64,000 bases of DNA from Sphagnum compactum (Eukaryota > Bryophyta > Sphagnopsida > Sphagnales): NCBI GenBank assembly GCA_965153455.1, contig OZ234497.1, forward strand, positions 6,200,001 to 6,264,000, written 5' to 3'. The translations under genes were made by a program, and so were the position numbers. The notes beneath the pieces are model-generated. The model saw only the letters and a program-made list of their open reading frames with translations, had not been told where the DNA came from and searched no databases. Below are positions 49,701-63,129 of this stretch, piece after piece. Position 1 is the stretch's first letter, and every line of letters starts with the position of its first letter.

Positions 49701-50213
49701 ATGTCGCCAGAGAATCTTTGGCACAAATTATCTGGTCACCTGAACTTTTTTTCTAATGTCTTAAGCATGAATGGCCCAAGAAGCATCATGGCATATTATA
49801 TGTGACCTGCTGGTCTCATGTTAGAAACTCTGAGCAGAATTTCAGCTGACAATTGGCATTTCAGTCTCTGACATCACCATTGTCTGTGTGCACCCCTTTT
49901 TTTTCAGGTAGATTCAGAATCCTTGCGTGAATCAAACGTGCGAGAGGTTTTATCACAAGCTTGTACTAATTTTGTTGGCAACTTGGAGGACCAACAAGAC
50001 ATGGCAAGTCTAGTGGATGAGCAAATGATGTTGCTCCGCAAGTGTTTTAAGGTTCCATCAGAGCTGGGTGATGCTGGCTGGATTCGGGTATCAAAACAAC
50101 TCATCCAGTTGTATAGGACAGGGAAACTTGGTCGTTACACCCTAGATCTTGTTCCCAGTGATGGTCACCAGAAAAAGCTCAACATATGTGTAGATGGACC
50201 TGCACCAAGTTAA
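46701..50213 (+). CDS. SIN2: Mitochondrial-type circularly permuted GTPase (SIN2 / MTG1 / RbgA family)
   Basis: Exons: 46701-46853, 46960-47064, 47338-47415, 48042-48183, 48600-48670, 49062-49158, 49538-49635, 49908-50213. All are GT-AG and the model closes exactly at 349 residues (Arabidopsis SIN2 is somewhat longer). The GTP-binding motifs are permuted as in the YlqF/RbgA class: G4 NKMD at 75-78, then G1 GIPNVGKS at 137-144, the G2 region PLPGVTQD near 165, and G3 DTPG at 194-197. NWYPGHM at 21-27 and VKDSVVGEERVA after G3 are family signatures. RbgA and MTG1 assist late assembly of the bacterial and mitochondrial large ribosomal subunit. SIN2 is a mitochondrial member needed for ovule integument growth. 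The short N-terminus (MAARKGLFGLAS) is plausible as a targeting leader, not proven. Symbol by homology. Confidence 0.93.
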
Positions 50214-52340
50214 ATCCCAGTTTCTAATGAAGAGGTTTTGTTGGTTGAAGAGTTTTGTTTTGTTGGTTTAGCACCTTGTTTGCCAGCTGCAACAGTTGTA
50301 CAAATAGTCAGGAAGTCTTTATCCAAGGGGCCCTGCATGGTCAGAGCATGATTTAGAGGATGAGATCACCTCCAAACTAAGTGATCTTTGGCTCATTGGA
50401 AAGATCTCATTGAGAGGTATAAGAAAGTGGGGTCACATTTCTTTAAGCAAAAATGTTTTTGAGGGAGTTGTGATGCTGCAAAGATTCAGGACACAAGGTG
50501 TCCCAATTTTGGGTTGCAGGCTGTGACTAAAAGTTGGTTTCCCTTCAGTCTTTGCAATGTCAACCAGAACTCCTCACTTCTTGTTCCTAGGATTGTTGAC
50601 TACTGCTACCTGAGGTATTGCATAGGATCTCATGTCTTGCACCTATACTCAGAAATGTACGTTCTGTCATTTGAAACTAGCATCGTACAGTACAATTCAG
50701 TGGAGCACAAAAGATGTGGTGGTGGACCAGAGGAAATACACCTCTACAGGAATGATGTTTGTAATGATCACTTGCCAACTTCTAGTATGTTTCTTTGACT
50801 GCTCCTGCCATTGACATTGAAATGGAAAAAGATGTTCCAAAAACCTCCTTTGTAAGAAAGAACTCAAGGGTCTTGAAATCAGGGTCATAAAAATGTATGA
50901 AAAAAATCACCCGGGAGAGATGTATAGTAGTTTTATTTCTTTAATTTACATTTGAAATTTAGTGAAGTTATTAATTAGTTATGAATTTTAGAAGTAATTG
51001 ACAAAGGAAGGGGATTTCATGACAATGGATTGCTTTTGAGATTGACAAAAGCAACATCATATTTCAACATTAATCAAACAATCAAAGTGTTATCCTTTTC
51101 CAAAAACCCGTTGTAATGATGCTTGATTAATAGTTATTTACGAGATGTCCACAAATGATAGTACTCATTTCAACTACTTATTAATTATGATTTCATGTGC
51201 CAAACATGTAATTTTCAAAACTATCCTACCTCAATACCAAGAGCATTAAATCTTTTATTTAACATGTTCAACATCGAATATCACAAAATTAAGATCATCT
51301 AATCAACCTCTATTTGACCTAATCACCACATCTCCAGACCTTTAATCAATCTCCTTGTAACCTAATCTTGCCACCCTCAAGTTTATCTTCACATGTTATG
51401 TGTAAAAGTATCTACTGCAAGTCCAAATTTGAATTTTTGTATTATACATTTTGTTGCTTGTATTTGTTTGCTCACTAATAATGACCGCCAACTGATTATT
51501 TATTATTCTAAAAATGTTTGTAGTTTCACCTATTTATGTAGATTGTTCATTTGGAGACCACCAAGTAATGTTCACAAATGTAATACTTATCAAGTTAAAC
51601 TCTAGCATATTGTCCTCTAAAATAGGTTAAATGGAATCCATTGTCATGATAGACTAGGTTAAAAAACCATTGACCTTGTCTGTTGGTATTCTGCACATGG
51701 ACCTTAATTGAGCTAATCAATGGGTTGAGTTTCAAGCTCTTTGAGGCTTGAGTGGCTTACAAGGTTTTTTCTTTGCAAGTCTCAAATGCCCACTTGGGAG
51801 AAAGGTGGTAAAGTTTGCGTAGCATTAGAGTTGAGATTCAAATTGCCACTCGGGAAAGGGTGGTAGTTTGATAAGAAGCTTCAAAAAGAGGTACTACTTG
51901 TGTTACGAGTAACAGGCAGCACAAAACATGTGGGGTCAGAATGTGTTACAATAATGCATTAGCCAACATAGAGGAGCATTTAAAATACTATAATGTGTGC
52001 AAGTAGCAAGGTGCTGGTCTAAAGGTCTATAAGTGACTTAGGAAATCAAAAGCATCTGTAATAAAAAGTAATTAATGCATTCATTAAAATTCAATGTGAA
52101 AGTTGTATTTTTATACTTGATTTGGAAAGTCAATCTTTTGTCCAAGAACTGGAGTGATTTTGGCAATCCAAACATTTATTTCAGACCGTTTTCAAAATTC
52201 ACGTATTGGACTTGAATACTCAAAAAGAAACTATGTTTTTCACAAATAAAAATAAAACCAATTTGCATTGAAGCATTCATCTTATTCTCCTGTGGTCTGT
52301 ACAAGCATTTCTGAACCAACAATTGTAACTGTATACAACC
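50214..52340. other. Spacer between converging GTPase and JmjC genes
   Basis: Both flanking genes point into this region, so it should contain both 3' untranslated regions. No further coding exon is supported. The middle, 50900-52200, is AT-rich with short frames only. Confidence 0.5.
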
Positions 52341-55300
52341 TTACCTGGGTGGACACATGATTTGTCGAAGACGGTCAACTCTGTTTTTCACTGCATAAAG
52401 CACCATCTTGCTTACCTGCAAAGTGAGCACACATTTTTTTGGGTTTAACTCTAGGGCCCAGGTAGCGTAAACTTTCATGTCTATGAGATTGGGAAAGGAA
52501 AAAATCCCCACTATAACACAATCAACAGGATGATGATTGCTGTAGTAACTTTACAGAATCTCTCACAAAGTGTCAGACCATAACCATTATAAATGTGAAT
52601 AGCAGTGACCAGCTGCCATGATTCCCTGCTGACTTCATCAGCTCCCATCAGGCAGGTCTAAAATTACATATAGAATGGATGAAACCATTAAACAAGCATT
52701 TGTGTCCTGAGTTTCTGTCCACATTTGAAGTAGCAACAGGAAGAAGACTGCATCATGACGTTGGCTAGCAGAACTACATGGTCATGAGTCATCACTACTT
52801 ATGAAGCAGTGGGTCTGATACAAATGTGGTACATTGTACCTCCAGTTTATCTTCATTTGCCTGGTTATCTGCTGGAAGGCAGCGGAGCTCATTTGTCAAT
52901 TTGATGCAATCTTGTACACCTTCCGGAGAAACAAATTTCTGGGCTACCTGGATACATGACTGGATCACCAGTGATGAAGAAAGTATAGCATGAGTTCCAT
53001 ATGACAAAAGTCATTGTTTAATGTACTGTAAAATATCCTAGCATCAACACAAACCCAATAAGCCTGCCATTTGTGACCCTGTACACTTGATCTGCAATTG
53101 CCTGTTAAGGGTCATTGAGAGCTTTACTTAGCATTGTAGCACTACTACTGCAATCCAAAGCAGAAAGGTGTTAAAAGTCCCAAACACACTTACTTTTAGG
53201 TTACGAACTTGATAGGGGCAACCAGCTGGAATCAGAACCGCATCCCCCTGATTTTGCTCAAAAGTCCAGGGTTCAACACCTTCACCACATACATGCCCAA
53301 CATCACACAGTGCACAGACACTGGTGAGATAACTCTGTACGATCACCCCTTTTAGCTTCACATCTTTCTATCCTGTGACCCACAAAATTCAGAAAAACAA
53401 AATCAGAGGGTGCAGTGTCCCACAGAAGATTCCCTGACATTGCTACTTTTGCAACAATAAGAAGGGGAGTTCTTGCCACCATGAGCTTTGGAAAAAGCAC
53501 TTACCAAGACTGAATAGTAGAAGAGGACATGTTTGTTCCCACTTATTTAGGAATGAGGAACTCTGGATGACCCTTGCTCAACATCAGAGCAGACTGAACT
53601 TTCATCACCCCAATCTATTGGTGGGAATACATTTCTCAATTGCTTCAAAAGCAGTGTGTCCAAATGCTATTTGAGAATGAAAAAGTCAACTGTTTCATTT
53701 TACTGTATCCAGAAAGAGAAAGCCCACTAGATCAATTTCATACCATATTCTGCCTTCAGTTTCTTTTTGTGGTCCTCTGTCAGATAGAATGTCTGGTCAA
53801 AAATTGGATGAGTTTCCTGCAAAGCATGTAGATCCTACAACCTATTAGTGATAATTAGATCCAGTCCACCCTCAATGGATCTGATTCATCATACTTCCAA
53901 ATTGTGATGACATGGATAGTCTACAAGAGCACTGTAAGCTCAGATGGCAGCCTAATGAGTGACAAGTAGAAACATCAAGTAATGAAGCAAAAGTGAAAAA
54001 TGATAATATATTTATGTGATATGTTGAATGCCCCTGTACAGCAAAGAGATGCATATGGTAGTGATGGGTTTTTACAGAGTTGAACACCCAGCAGTCTGGA
54101 TAGTAAAATTCCTCTGAGTGATCCCTCAAATAATCCTGCAGCTTTGCTGTATCTTCTCGCTGAAATACGTCCCATTGTGCTCCAATAGATGTCAGATTCT
54201 GCATTTGTTTGCACCTCTTTGGGCCACGACAGCCCTGTTCTCCTGGTCCGCTAAACTTTTCAATGTAAGACTGAAATTTCTGATGCTCTCTTGGACGAAA
54301 TTGCAATTCTGAAGTATGCATCAGCACATATACCTGCGTTACAAAAATCTCAACTTCTCACTACTATAAGGCTAGGCTTTAAGTAAGAGGGTAGTGCAGA
54401 TTTCCAGAACAGTAAAAACCTGAACAGAAGATCCCACAGGATGCACTAAGAGGGATAACTTAGCTGCCGAGTCAACCTCTGCAAATTTTATGGACAACTG
54501 TGGCATTCAATGCTCAATGAGCATTGAATTATTTCCTTGCTTCCTGGTAGGGCTCTTGCATCTTCCACCTAAATTAAGATAATGAGCGTTGAGGAAGAGA
54601 AACAATGTAAGTCATCCTACTTTGCACATTGATCTTGTGAAAGGAAGACCAAACAATCAAATGATGAAAGTGTGAGATAAGCTTTTGAATGAAAGTCTTA
54701 CGATATCTGCCATGTCAACATGCAGCCTTATGACAGAATCACCTGTCCGGAGCTCCTTTCTGTAACCATATGCAATGTAAGTCTTAGGACCCAGATTGGG
54801 CTTCACTTTCTCTGGGAGTTGGGCAGCCAAATTCAGGATGCCTGTTGTGGGATCTGTGTATTCTTGGAAGGGGAGTGCAGCCAGGAATTCAGTAGTGTGC
54901 CTGGGAAGTCGCTCCTCAAACTTAGTTGATGATGGTGGCCAATCCTTCAGCTTGAGCAGTTCAGGCCACCCTGAAATATGACATCTTCCTTCCTTGTAGC
55001 CCTTGAAGAAATTAGACATTGTCACATCAATCTGCATCCATTGTTAAGCCATTCAACATTGTCAGTACTAGCAAGATAGAATGTGCAACGGGAAAGACAG
55101 CTTGAAACTGCAGTTGCCAGTTGTTCATTATAAAGCTGTAACCGCACTGATTTGACAAAGAACCCAGTGGAGACCCAATGTGAGCACAAATAGTGTCCTC
55201 TTGACCCAGTATAATTTACTCTTCATCCTCAAGGCTGAGATGTCAGAAAATGTCAATAAAAACAGCTACAGAAAAGATGATGTTGAACCTGATGCCTATC

Positions 55301-58300
55301 CAGACAATCAAGTGCTTTGACAACAGATGTGGCCTTATCAATGTCATTTTTAGCAGTCCCCTGGAATGCCCTCAACATTATGGAAGGCTCCCAGCTTAGC
55401 CCTGTCGCTTTGGCATGTGAATTCTTCACTATGACTGGCTCACCCCTCTGCCAATGCTTCTGAAATTGCTGCGTGCCTGCTGCTCCTTTCAGGTCCCTTG
55501 AATGTGGGCAGTAGATCTCAGTATATTTTGCACCTTGTGCAGGCAGACTCACAGTGTCGTGCTCACCTAGAATGTTCTCCACATCCTTGGTCAACTTTGA
55601 CACCCAATCCGGCTCTAGAAGTGTCTTCAAACCGAGCAGCTCAGTGCACCCTACCACTTTCCTCAACACAGGATGACAAGAAAGAACACCATTTATTTTC
55701 GGCATATCAATTTCCCCATTTGGGTTAAGTTTATTTGGGCTCGATTCTATCCAAATTCTTCCACGCTCACATCCTCTACGTAATTCCTGGCAGCAACTGA
55801 GACATATTTGATAGTTGCATTTTCCACAGCTCCGGAAATAGTTGGCTATTGATGTTCTGCAGTTGTCACTGTCACCCACAAAAAATTGCCAGATACCCAG
55901 ACATTGTCACACATTTCCTTGTTGGCTTTCATAATAGATCTCTTGAATGCTATACATAAACATATCTGTATTCACACACAGTGTCAAGACCTCATGCAAA
56001 AGTGAGGAACTCCAAAACATTGTGAAGCTGTTGCACTTACTCTCTTTCACATCAAAGCTGACTGTAATTTGAGACCCTTGCTAAGCAGCACCTTGCTCAA
56101 GTTATTCTCATCATTTTGTAGTATGGAAAGGATTCTAAAGATGCATAACATATAGAGGAGCAAATCATTATGAGGAACCAACCATACTGAAAACAATAGC
56201 TGCAAGGTTCTAGACAACATTCAAAACTAGAAAGAGAATGACCCTGCCACCTACCAATACAGGTGTTTGTCAATGGGATGATTTATCCACTCCAGCTTTA
56301 CATTTGCATCTCCTGCACAATTACCAAATTGCCCCTTGGGCAATAATTCCAACTTGTTTAGTGCATGGACAGGGTTTGGCAATTACCAACCCAATAGATG
56401 TAATGAATGCTTTGTGTGATGAAATCAACTGGATCTCTCTACTGATCCCTACAGCTCTGGGTGGTTGACATGAGTTCCATGATGAATAGATATCCACCTA
56501 AATGCAGAGAGAAACTCCACCACAAGACCATTTAAATTGACCAAACAAACACTATATCAGTTCCAGCCAAACCAAAATCAACATCACAACAATGAGTGCA
56601 GTTATAACTTTATGAGAAGACACAACAAATTGCAGTGACGAGCTGGCATGACTAACACACTAACTTCATCATCTCCTGACAGTGGGTGTTGACCATCACC
56701 TTCACAATGGATGGCAGTGACTAGCTACTACTGATGACTTCATCAGCTCCTAACAGTGAGTGTAGATAAGTACACAGTAATATTCTCTTCAGAACTTAGG
56801 GCAAACCTGAACATGTCCCTTACACAGACCCAATGGTGACTACATGGAAGTAGTACATTGGATTTAAGCACTGGAAAACATATCAACATATCAAAGAAAA
56901 ACACAACAACATAGACTTGGGCAATTTATAGTGAACAGGAAGACTACCATGTAATTTAGCCTCCATTACTAGCTCCTCCTGTTGCTCTGTATTGATTGTC
57001 CTTAATACAGGAAGAAGCTTCAGTAGAGCGTATGTCAAATAGCTCCTCTCTTCTGATTCACTTAGTTCCAAGTGTTTCTGCTCCAAAAGCAACAACATGC
57101 ACATCAGGTTGGTTACACAATCACCCTACTCACAAAAGAAGAAAGAATGGAGAGAGCTTCAGGAGTAACCATGCAGATTTGACACATCCATGGGGACTAC
57201 TGCAATTCATAAAATTGCTTACTCGTTTTGGGCCAGTACTGCAGATGCAGGCATTGCAATTACAGTATCCCCTGCAGGAAGGGCATTCTCGTGTACTGTC
57301 TTCCAAGGACAACAATGGGTACCTAAACACTTGCACCATTACAGAATCAGAAGAATGATAAGAGGTTTTCTCATCATGCAGAGACACAAACAATCAACAA
57401 CCAACTCATCATGCACAGTGCTTACTTACTGCCAATGGCATTCAAACCAAACAGTTTGATAGTTCTGTAGACCAGCAGAATATTTATATCCAAAGTGCAG
57501 AAGAAATCAATCAAATAGATGTGAGCCAAGTTACATACCAAGTCTTGATACAAGAAGCACAGTAGCGCTTGTTTTTGCACTTGGTGCACAAACCAACTCT
57601 TTTCCTTGAAGGAAATATAGATTTACATTGGTGACAGTAGCAACTATCATTTGCATCCAGACTTATTTGTATTTTTGTACACTCTGCTGTGCTCAACTCC
57701 TCCTGCTTTTATTCCAAATAGCAACACATTTTGTAAGCCTCCCACTGTGCATCATCAAGAGAACGAAGAAGAAGAAGAAGAAGAAGAAGAAGAAGAAGGG
57801 GATGACCCAAAGATCAGGTTCACAGAAAACAAAAGATCAATTTTCCATGAGAGTTGCAGAAGCAAAATTTGAGAGGTCTGACAGGTGAGGCTGCCTCTTT
57901 CGCCTTGTCGGTAGGTCTTTCTATACGGACCTCTTGGGGCACATCAGCCTTGGACCTCCTTTCTGTAGGATCATCTTCAGGTGGAACAATGTCTTCTTCC
58001 TCCTTGCCACCAGACTTTCCTCCAAGGTCTTCAAGAGGCACATCAGCAGAGCTTGACCTCTCTATAGTAGGGTCTCCAGGTGCATCAGTAACTTGCTTAA
58101 AACTGGACATATCTTCTTCTTCTTCTTCTTCTTCTTCTGCTACAGGGTGGTGCTCTTGAGTTGCATCTTCAAACTGCTCCTGCTTCACCTCTATAATCGA
58201 AGAGACAGTGTCAAAGATTGAGTGAGGAAGCATTCGCAATAGACTAGTAGTTTCAGCACCCTGATTTCCAAGAGCTTGTAGAAGAGGTTCTGGCCAAGAT

Positions 58301-58426
58301 GGATTCACGAAGTAAGTCTGATGAATGCCATGGACATCATCAGAACCGTGAGAAGAGTTGCTCTCCACCTCCATCTTCACCATATTAGGGTTACACCACA
58401 TTGAAGCTGGTTGTTGTTCTCCTTCC

Positions 58427-58428
<2 letters not shown>
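52341..58428 (-). CDS. KDM3/JMJ25-like JmjC-domain protein with RING-like zinc fingers
   Basis: Minus-strand exons: 58428-57883, 57702-57539, 57322-57223, 57077-56948, a doubtful small exon near 56061-56019, 55868-55289, 55031-54702, 54333-54088, 53816-53744, 53279-53194, 52959-52840, 52415-52341, for about 830 residues. The acidic N-terminus has an eight-Glu run. Residues about 200-265 carry the Cys-rich block of this family ([33 protein letters not shown]), followed by [13 protein letters not shown]. The JmjC domain shows [28 protein letters not shown] (the H-x-D iron ligands), [33 protein letters not shown] and [13 protein letters not shown]. Active KDM3/JMJ25 enzymes remove H3K9me1/2 using Fe(II) and 2-oxoglutarate. 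Here the third ligand, His in GCPHQV, is Tyr (TAT), so catalysis is doubtful, as in Arabidopsis JMJ24. The exon between 56948 and 55868 is unresolved, and the exon 1 donor is weak. Confidence 0.88.
57766..57797. repeat. (GAA)n trinucleotide repeat in intron 1 of the JmjC gene
   Basis: About ten gaa/aag units lie in the 180-bp intron between exons 1 and 2. A second trinucleotide run (ttc on the plus strand, about 58110-58138) encodes the poly-Glu stretch of exon 1. Confidence 0.9.

Positions 58429-58460
<32 letters not shown>
58429..58460 (-). promoter_or_regulatory. GA repeat immediately upstream of the JmjC start codon
   Basis: On the coding strand a run of about 13 GA units ends at the start codon (plus strand actctctctctctctctctc). 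A second CT run lies at 58631-58650. It is a likely leader or promoter element and may also be a polymorphic microsatellite. Confidence 0.6.
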
Positions 58461-58461
<1 letters not shown>

Positions 58462-58699
58462 CTCCTCCTTCCCCCACTCAAATCAATTCTTCCAGCATTC
58501 CCAATCTGCTTCAAGTCTAGTCGAACCCATTCTATAGAAATCCAAAAATCCCAATCTTCCTCTCAAGTCTTGTGGAGGTATCCTCGTAATGGATGTTTTA
58601 GGGTTTACATTTGCATGAGCATCAATCAAAGCTCTCTCTCTCTCTCTCTCATCTCTCCCTTACCTATTTCTCTCTATTTTCCCAAAACCTAAAAGAAGA

Positions 58700-61600
58700 G
58701 AAGAGCTCCTATTATACCATACTACCTACCTTGGCAGCTTCAAACCCTAATTAATTAAATTTGAGCTCCACTTGGCTGCACACACTACTAGTGATGATCA
58801 AATTATTTTATTTTATTTTATTTTATTTCTATGTTTTCATATGGTTTTCAATAAATCATCATTATTTATGTCTATGTCAATTTTTTAATTTTTAATTACA
58901 TTATTTAAATTATTTAATTACGATAGTACCTTTACCATTGCGACATAAATTAAATTATTTCTTGTTTTGTCGAACTTTTGAAACTTTATTTATTATTTGC
59001 ACTAGTCATGTTTGAACCGTAGACCATTTTTTTTTATATATAATCATTATTTATCGAAATTTTCAGAATTACAAAATCAAGTGTCAAAGTTAAGATTTAA
59101 AATTTAATTAATTATTCGACAGTCTGTTGTTGAAATGGTAAAGATACTATGATAATATACATGTCATGGACATGATAAGACACATGTTTTTTTATTTTTA
59201 TTTTAATAGGATAAAAGAGTGAGGTAGTTATAAAATGGAGATAGTAATTAGGAAAGGTGGGAGATAGTTATAAGAAAGCTAATTATTATTTTTAATTTAT
59301 TAAGAAAAAAATGAAATAATTAGGCTTGAAAATGAGGTAATTATTTTTGAAATTGTTTTTGGAATGCATGGACGACCATGCGAAAGATTCCAAAAAAAAA
59401 TTCCCCCATATACTAGTTTCAATTACTCATCATTGGAATTATTTGTAAAAATGTTTTAAGGTTTTTTTTAACAACTTTTTATTTCTTCAAAGAGCAAAAT
59501 TTTGTGAAGGAAAAAAATAAAAAATGTATTGGAATATTCAATATTTGTTTCATTTTGATGTGGAATCTTCAATTTTAATTAATTATTCAATAGACATGTG
59601 TCGCAGTTGTCCTTGTAAAAAGAGGACATTCCAATATGGAGCTATAGGATCCTAGTGGTAAAGTGCCCTAACACCAACATATTGTAGTACCATGGTGGTT
59701 TCAACACAAATTAAATTAGTTTTAAAAATGCTGAAATTTTCGCCCAAAAAAGTTTTAAGAATTTCTTTTGAAAGAAAATGAAAAACCCTTTTGTAATATT
59801 TTGAGAATATATTTTTTTTAAATGGAATCTCCAAAATTAATTCATTATTTGATAGACATGTTCTCAAGTTGCTCCTTGCTATTGATAGTTATTAAAAAAG
59901 TTTTACATGTTTAGATTACCATCAACGATGATGGTTGTTAACATCAAAGGAGGCAATTCAAACAAGCAAGGACACATAGTGTGTTTAGCATGAAATTGTA
60001 GCTATTGAAAGATAGAGGAATCGTATTTAGACACGGTGTTTAATAATTTCATAAGGCATTTGGAAGGTAAGTTGGGAATGTCATTGTCATCTTCTCCAAC
60101 ATTGTCAACTTTTTCTACATTCATCGCACTTTCTCTCACACCATTGTTTTTTCTCCTTCATTGCACTCTATGTTTTAATTTCAATGTTGTCTATGTTGTT
60201 GTTGTTGTTGCCTCTTTTGAACTCACAGTTGTTTGGAGATTTTACAACACCATTTTTTTCTCGTTTGTTCCAACACCTTTTCTTTTCTCTTTCTTTCTTT
60301 TTTTCCGTTTTGCTAATTTACAAGGTGATGTGTGTTTATTACAAGTTTTTGCAATAGTTTAATGTCATATTTGTTGTTGCCTTCTTTAAACTTTTCACTT
60401 GTTTCAAAGTCATCTATCACTTGCTTATGAATGTGATTAAAGTGTTATTAAATGTCAATGTCATTTTTGGCACATGTGGCATAACATTTTTTAAAAAATT
60501 ATTTGTCCATATTAAGAGCTTGACAACAAGAACTTGGGATGCTAAAAGCACATTCCACAAAATTCATTAAAGTTAGAAGTAAGTTAGGCTAGCACAAATT
60601 TTCAAATTTTCATAATTAATTTTACTAATGTTCAAAATGTACAATTTCATTTGATGCAAGTTTTTATAACTTTGTGTCTTGTAAAACAAAAGTTCAAAGT
60701 AAAAATAAAATGACTTTTTGCCAAATTACTTATTTTGACAATTTTGGATGCCTTTATCTTATTTACAAAGTTAAAAATTGGTTGACAAGTTCATTGTGCT
60801 TTTAAAGAAAAAAAAACCCAAAAATACATGCACCCAAAAGTGCACCAACAAATAATGTTATAGGTGGTACTTCAAATTTTTCCTTTTTTGAAATGCATAA
60901 AGTCATATATTTCTAAGCTTCAATGTTTGAATATGAAGCTACCATGACTAATACCATGTGCACAACTAGAAATGTATGTGGAAATAAATGCCCAATTGTT
61001 GTTAATGTCTTAATTTTTAAACGTATTCTTGATTTTCAAGTTAATTAAAGAAGGTGGATGTTAAAGAAAATATGGGAGGTTGATGTTTCCCCCAAAAATG
61101 AAATGCATCTACCTATTTAAATTATTTTTGTTGTCCTTTCAAAATATGGAAAGAAATATGGAACTTTGCAATAATAAGTCATTAATCATGGGTCTAATCT
61201 ATTATAGAAAATTAGTGAAAGCACAATGAAATATACACTTCCTAATCCTTATCAAGAAAAATGTAAAAGTAGACATAAAATAAGCTTTAATATATTAAAA
61301 TTTAGTATATTATTTATTTTAATGATCAATATGAACATTTTTTTGAATTTATGTCAATAATATTGAAGAATCACATGTTTAAAATAAATGTAAATAGATT
61401 TTTTTAATTTTGCAGGTTGTTTAAATAAATGAAATAAACAAATAAATAGACGAAATGTTTGATATTATTTACTTTTTTTTATTAATGCCACTTGAAATTA
61501 CTTATGTATTTTCAACTTCTAAAATAAAAATAATAATATATCAATCTATTAATGTAAAATTATTTTTGAACACAATTCCACCAATCAATTTCAAAAATAC

Positions 61601-63120
61601 TTTCGACCTACTTTTAGTACATAAACATTTTTCAAACTTTGTATACAACATATTATACACTCAATATTTAACACCATGATGGTTTGACAATGGTTAGAAA
61701 TGTTTCAATTTTATTTCCTTGCATTTGTTTAAAAATATGACCATAATTTCTTGGATTATTTTTGGGTATATTTGATTGTGCTTTCATCTAAATATACAAA
61801 GTCTTCAATGTTCTATGAGTTGACAAATAATCTAGAAAAAATATATACAATCCAACATAATAATTTAACATCACAAGTTTTTTGGGCCACAATTTGGGAA
61901 TAAAAGTCATGTGAACTTTGTTTTTTAATGAAAATCTTTCATCATTGTTACAACAAAATGTGTCCTTGTACACCAATTATTTTCATTGGATTTTGAATGA
62001 ATTCATTGGTCCCACTTGACGGGACCTAATGGGGATGTAGTGAATTCATTAGTCCATTAAACGGAGATTAATTAATGAATTATAGTCACATTTTATACCG
62101 ATGATATTTATACGTGTGTCATATGTGTTCTATATGCCCAACATTTTTGTTTAAACAATACAAACCTATGAAAAATTTGTCATGCACTCCTATGTTAACA
62201 CTTACAATTATCATTGTCACCACACATACAAAACATAAAATGGAAATACCTTGAATGGTACACCATGTTCAAACACAAAATGGTCACTCACCTACAATGA
62301 AAACAAGCCCAATATTTCACAACACATAAATGCAAAAACTAACATTACGCACAAAACACATAAAAACTTACAGGCAATAGTAGATATGTTAGAATCTCAA
62401 ATCACCAAAAGTGATTTGAAAGCACACAAACTAGGATTATATTCCATCCACAAAATATGTTGAACCCCATTCACACTTAAGAACTAATTCAACATAAAAA
62501 CCCAAGCAATTAAACTAACTTAATTTACCCTTGACTAATGAAAACCTAACTGAGCAATTGAACTACCACACCTAACAAAATAAAATTTTCATTATTGCCA
62601 AATCATGGCCCAAAAAAATTGTGATGAATGCATGGGTAATGAATGACTCATGATTTACACCTACAAAATGTTTTGCACCATTTTTCATGCATCAAACCAT
62701 GCACATAAGCTCTAATTTTTTTGTAACCTTTACATCAATGATTCTTTAAGTTAACTTTGAATAATAATTTCTAACTCTAAGGAATTATGATCAAACTTAC
62801 ACTACTAGAATCTTTGGTTTTTCAAACAATCCAAGTTGACTTATTGGTCTTTATTGATTAATGAACATGTACATTTTGATTAGAGGTTAGGCTTGAGTGA
62901 CATGTGTGTCTTTTGACTAATCAACATGGTTGAACTAACCTATTTAACTATTTGTCAACTGGACATTTAATCTAATTGAACAAAAATTTGACAACCTTGG
63001 TCAAAATGGCCAATGGCACTTAGTCAAATGAAATATGTAATCAAGTTGGAAAAAAACACATGACACCTTTAATCAAAATGGCCAATGGAGTTTTAGTCAA
63101 GTAGGACATTTAGTCAAGAT
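58700..63120. other. AT-rich intergenic region beyond the JmjC gene
   Basis: About 4.4 kb with no supported gene. It contains a short (gtt)n run near 60193-60210, many A and T runs, and short frames without family resemblance. Confidence 0.6.
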
Positions 63121-63129
63121 GGCCAATGT

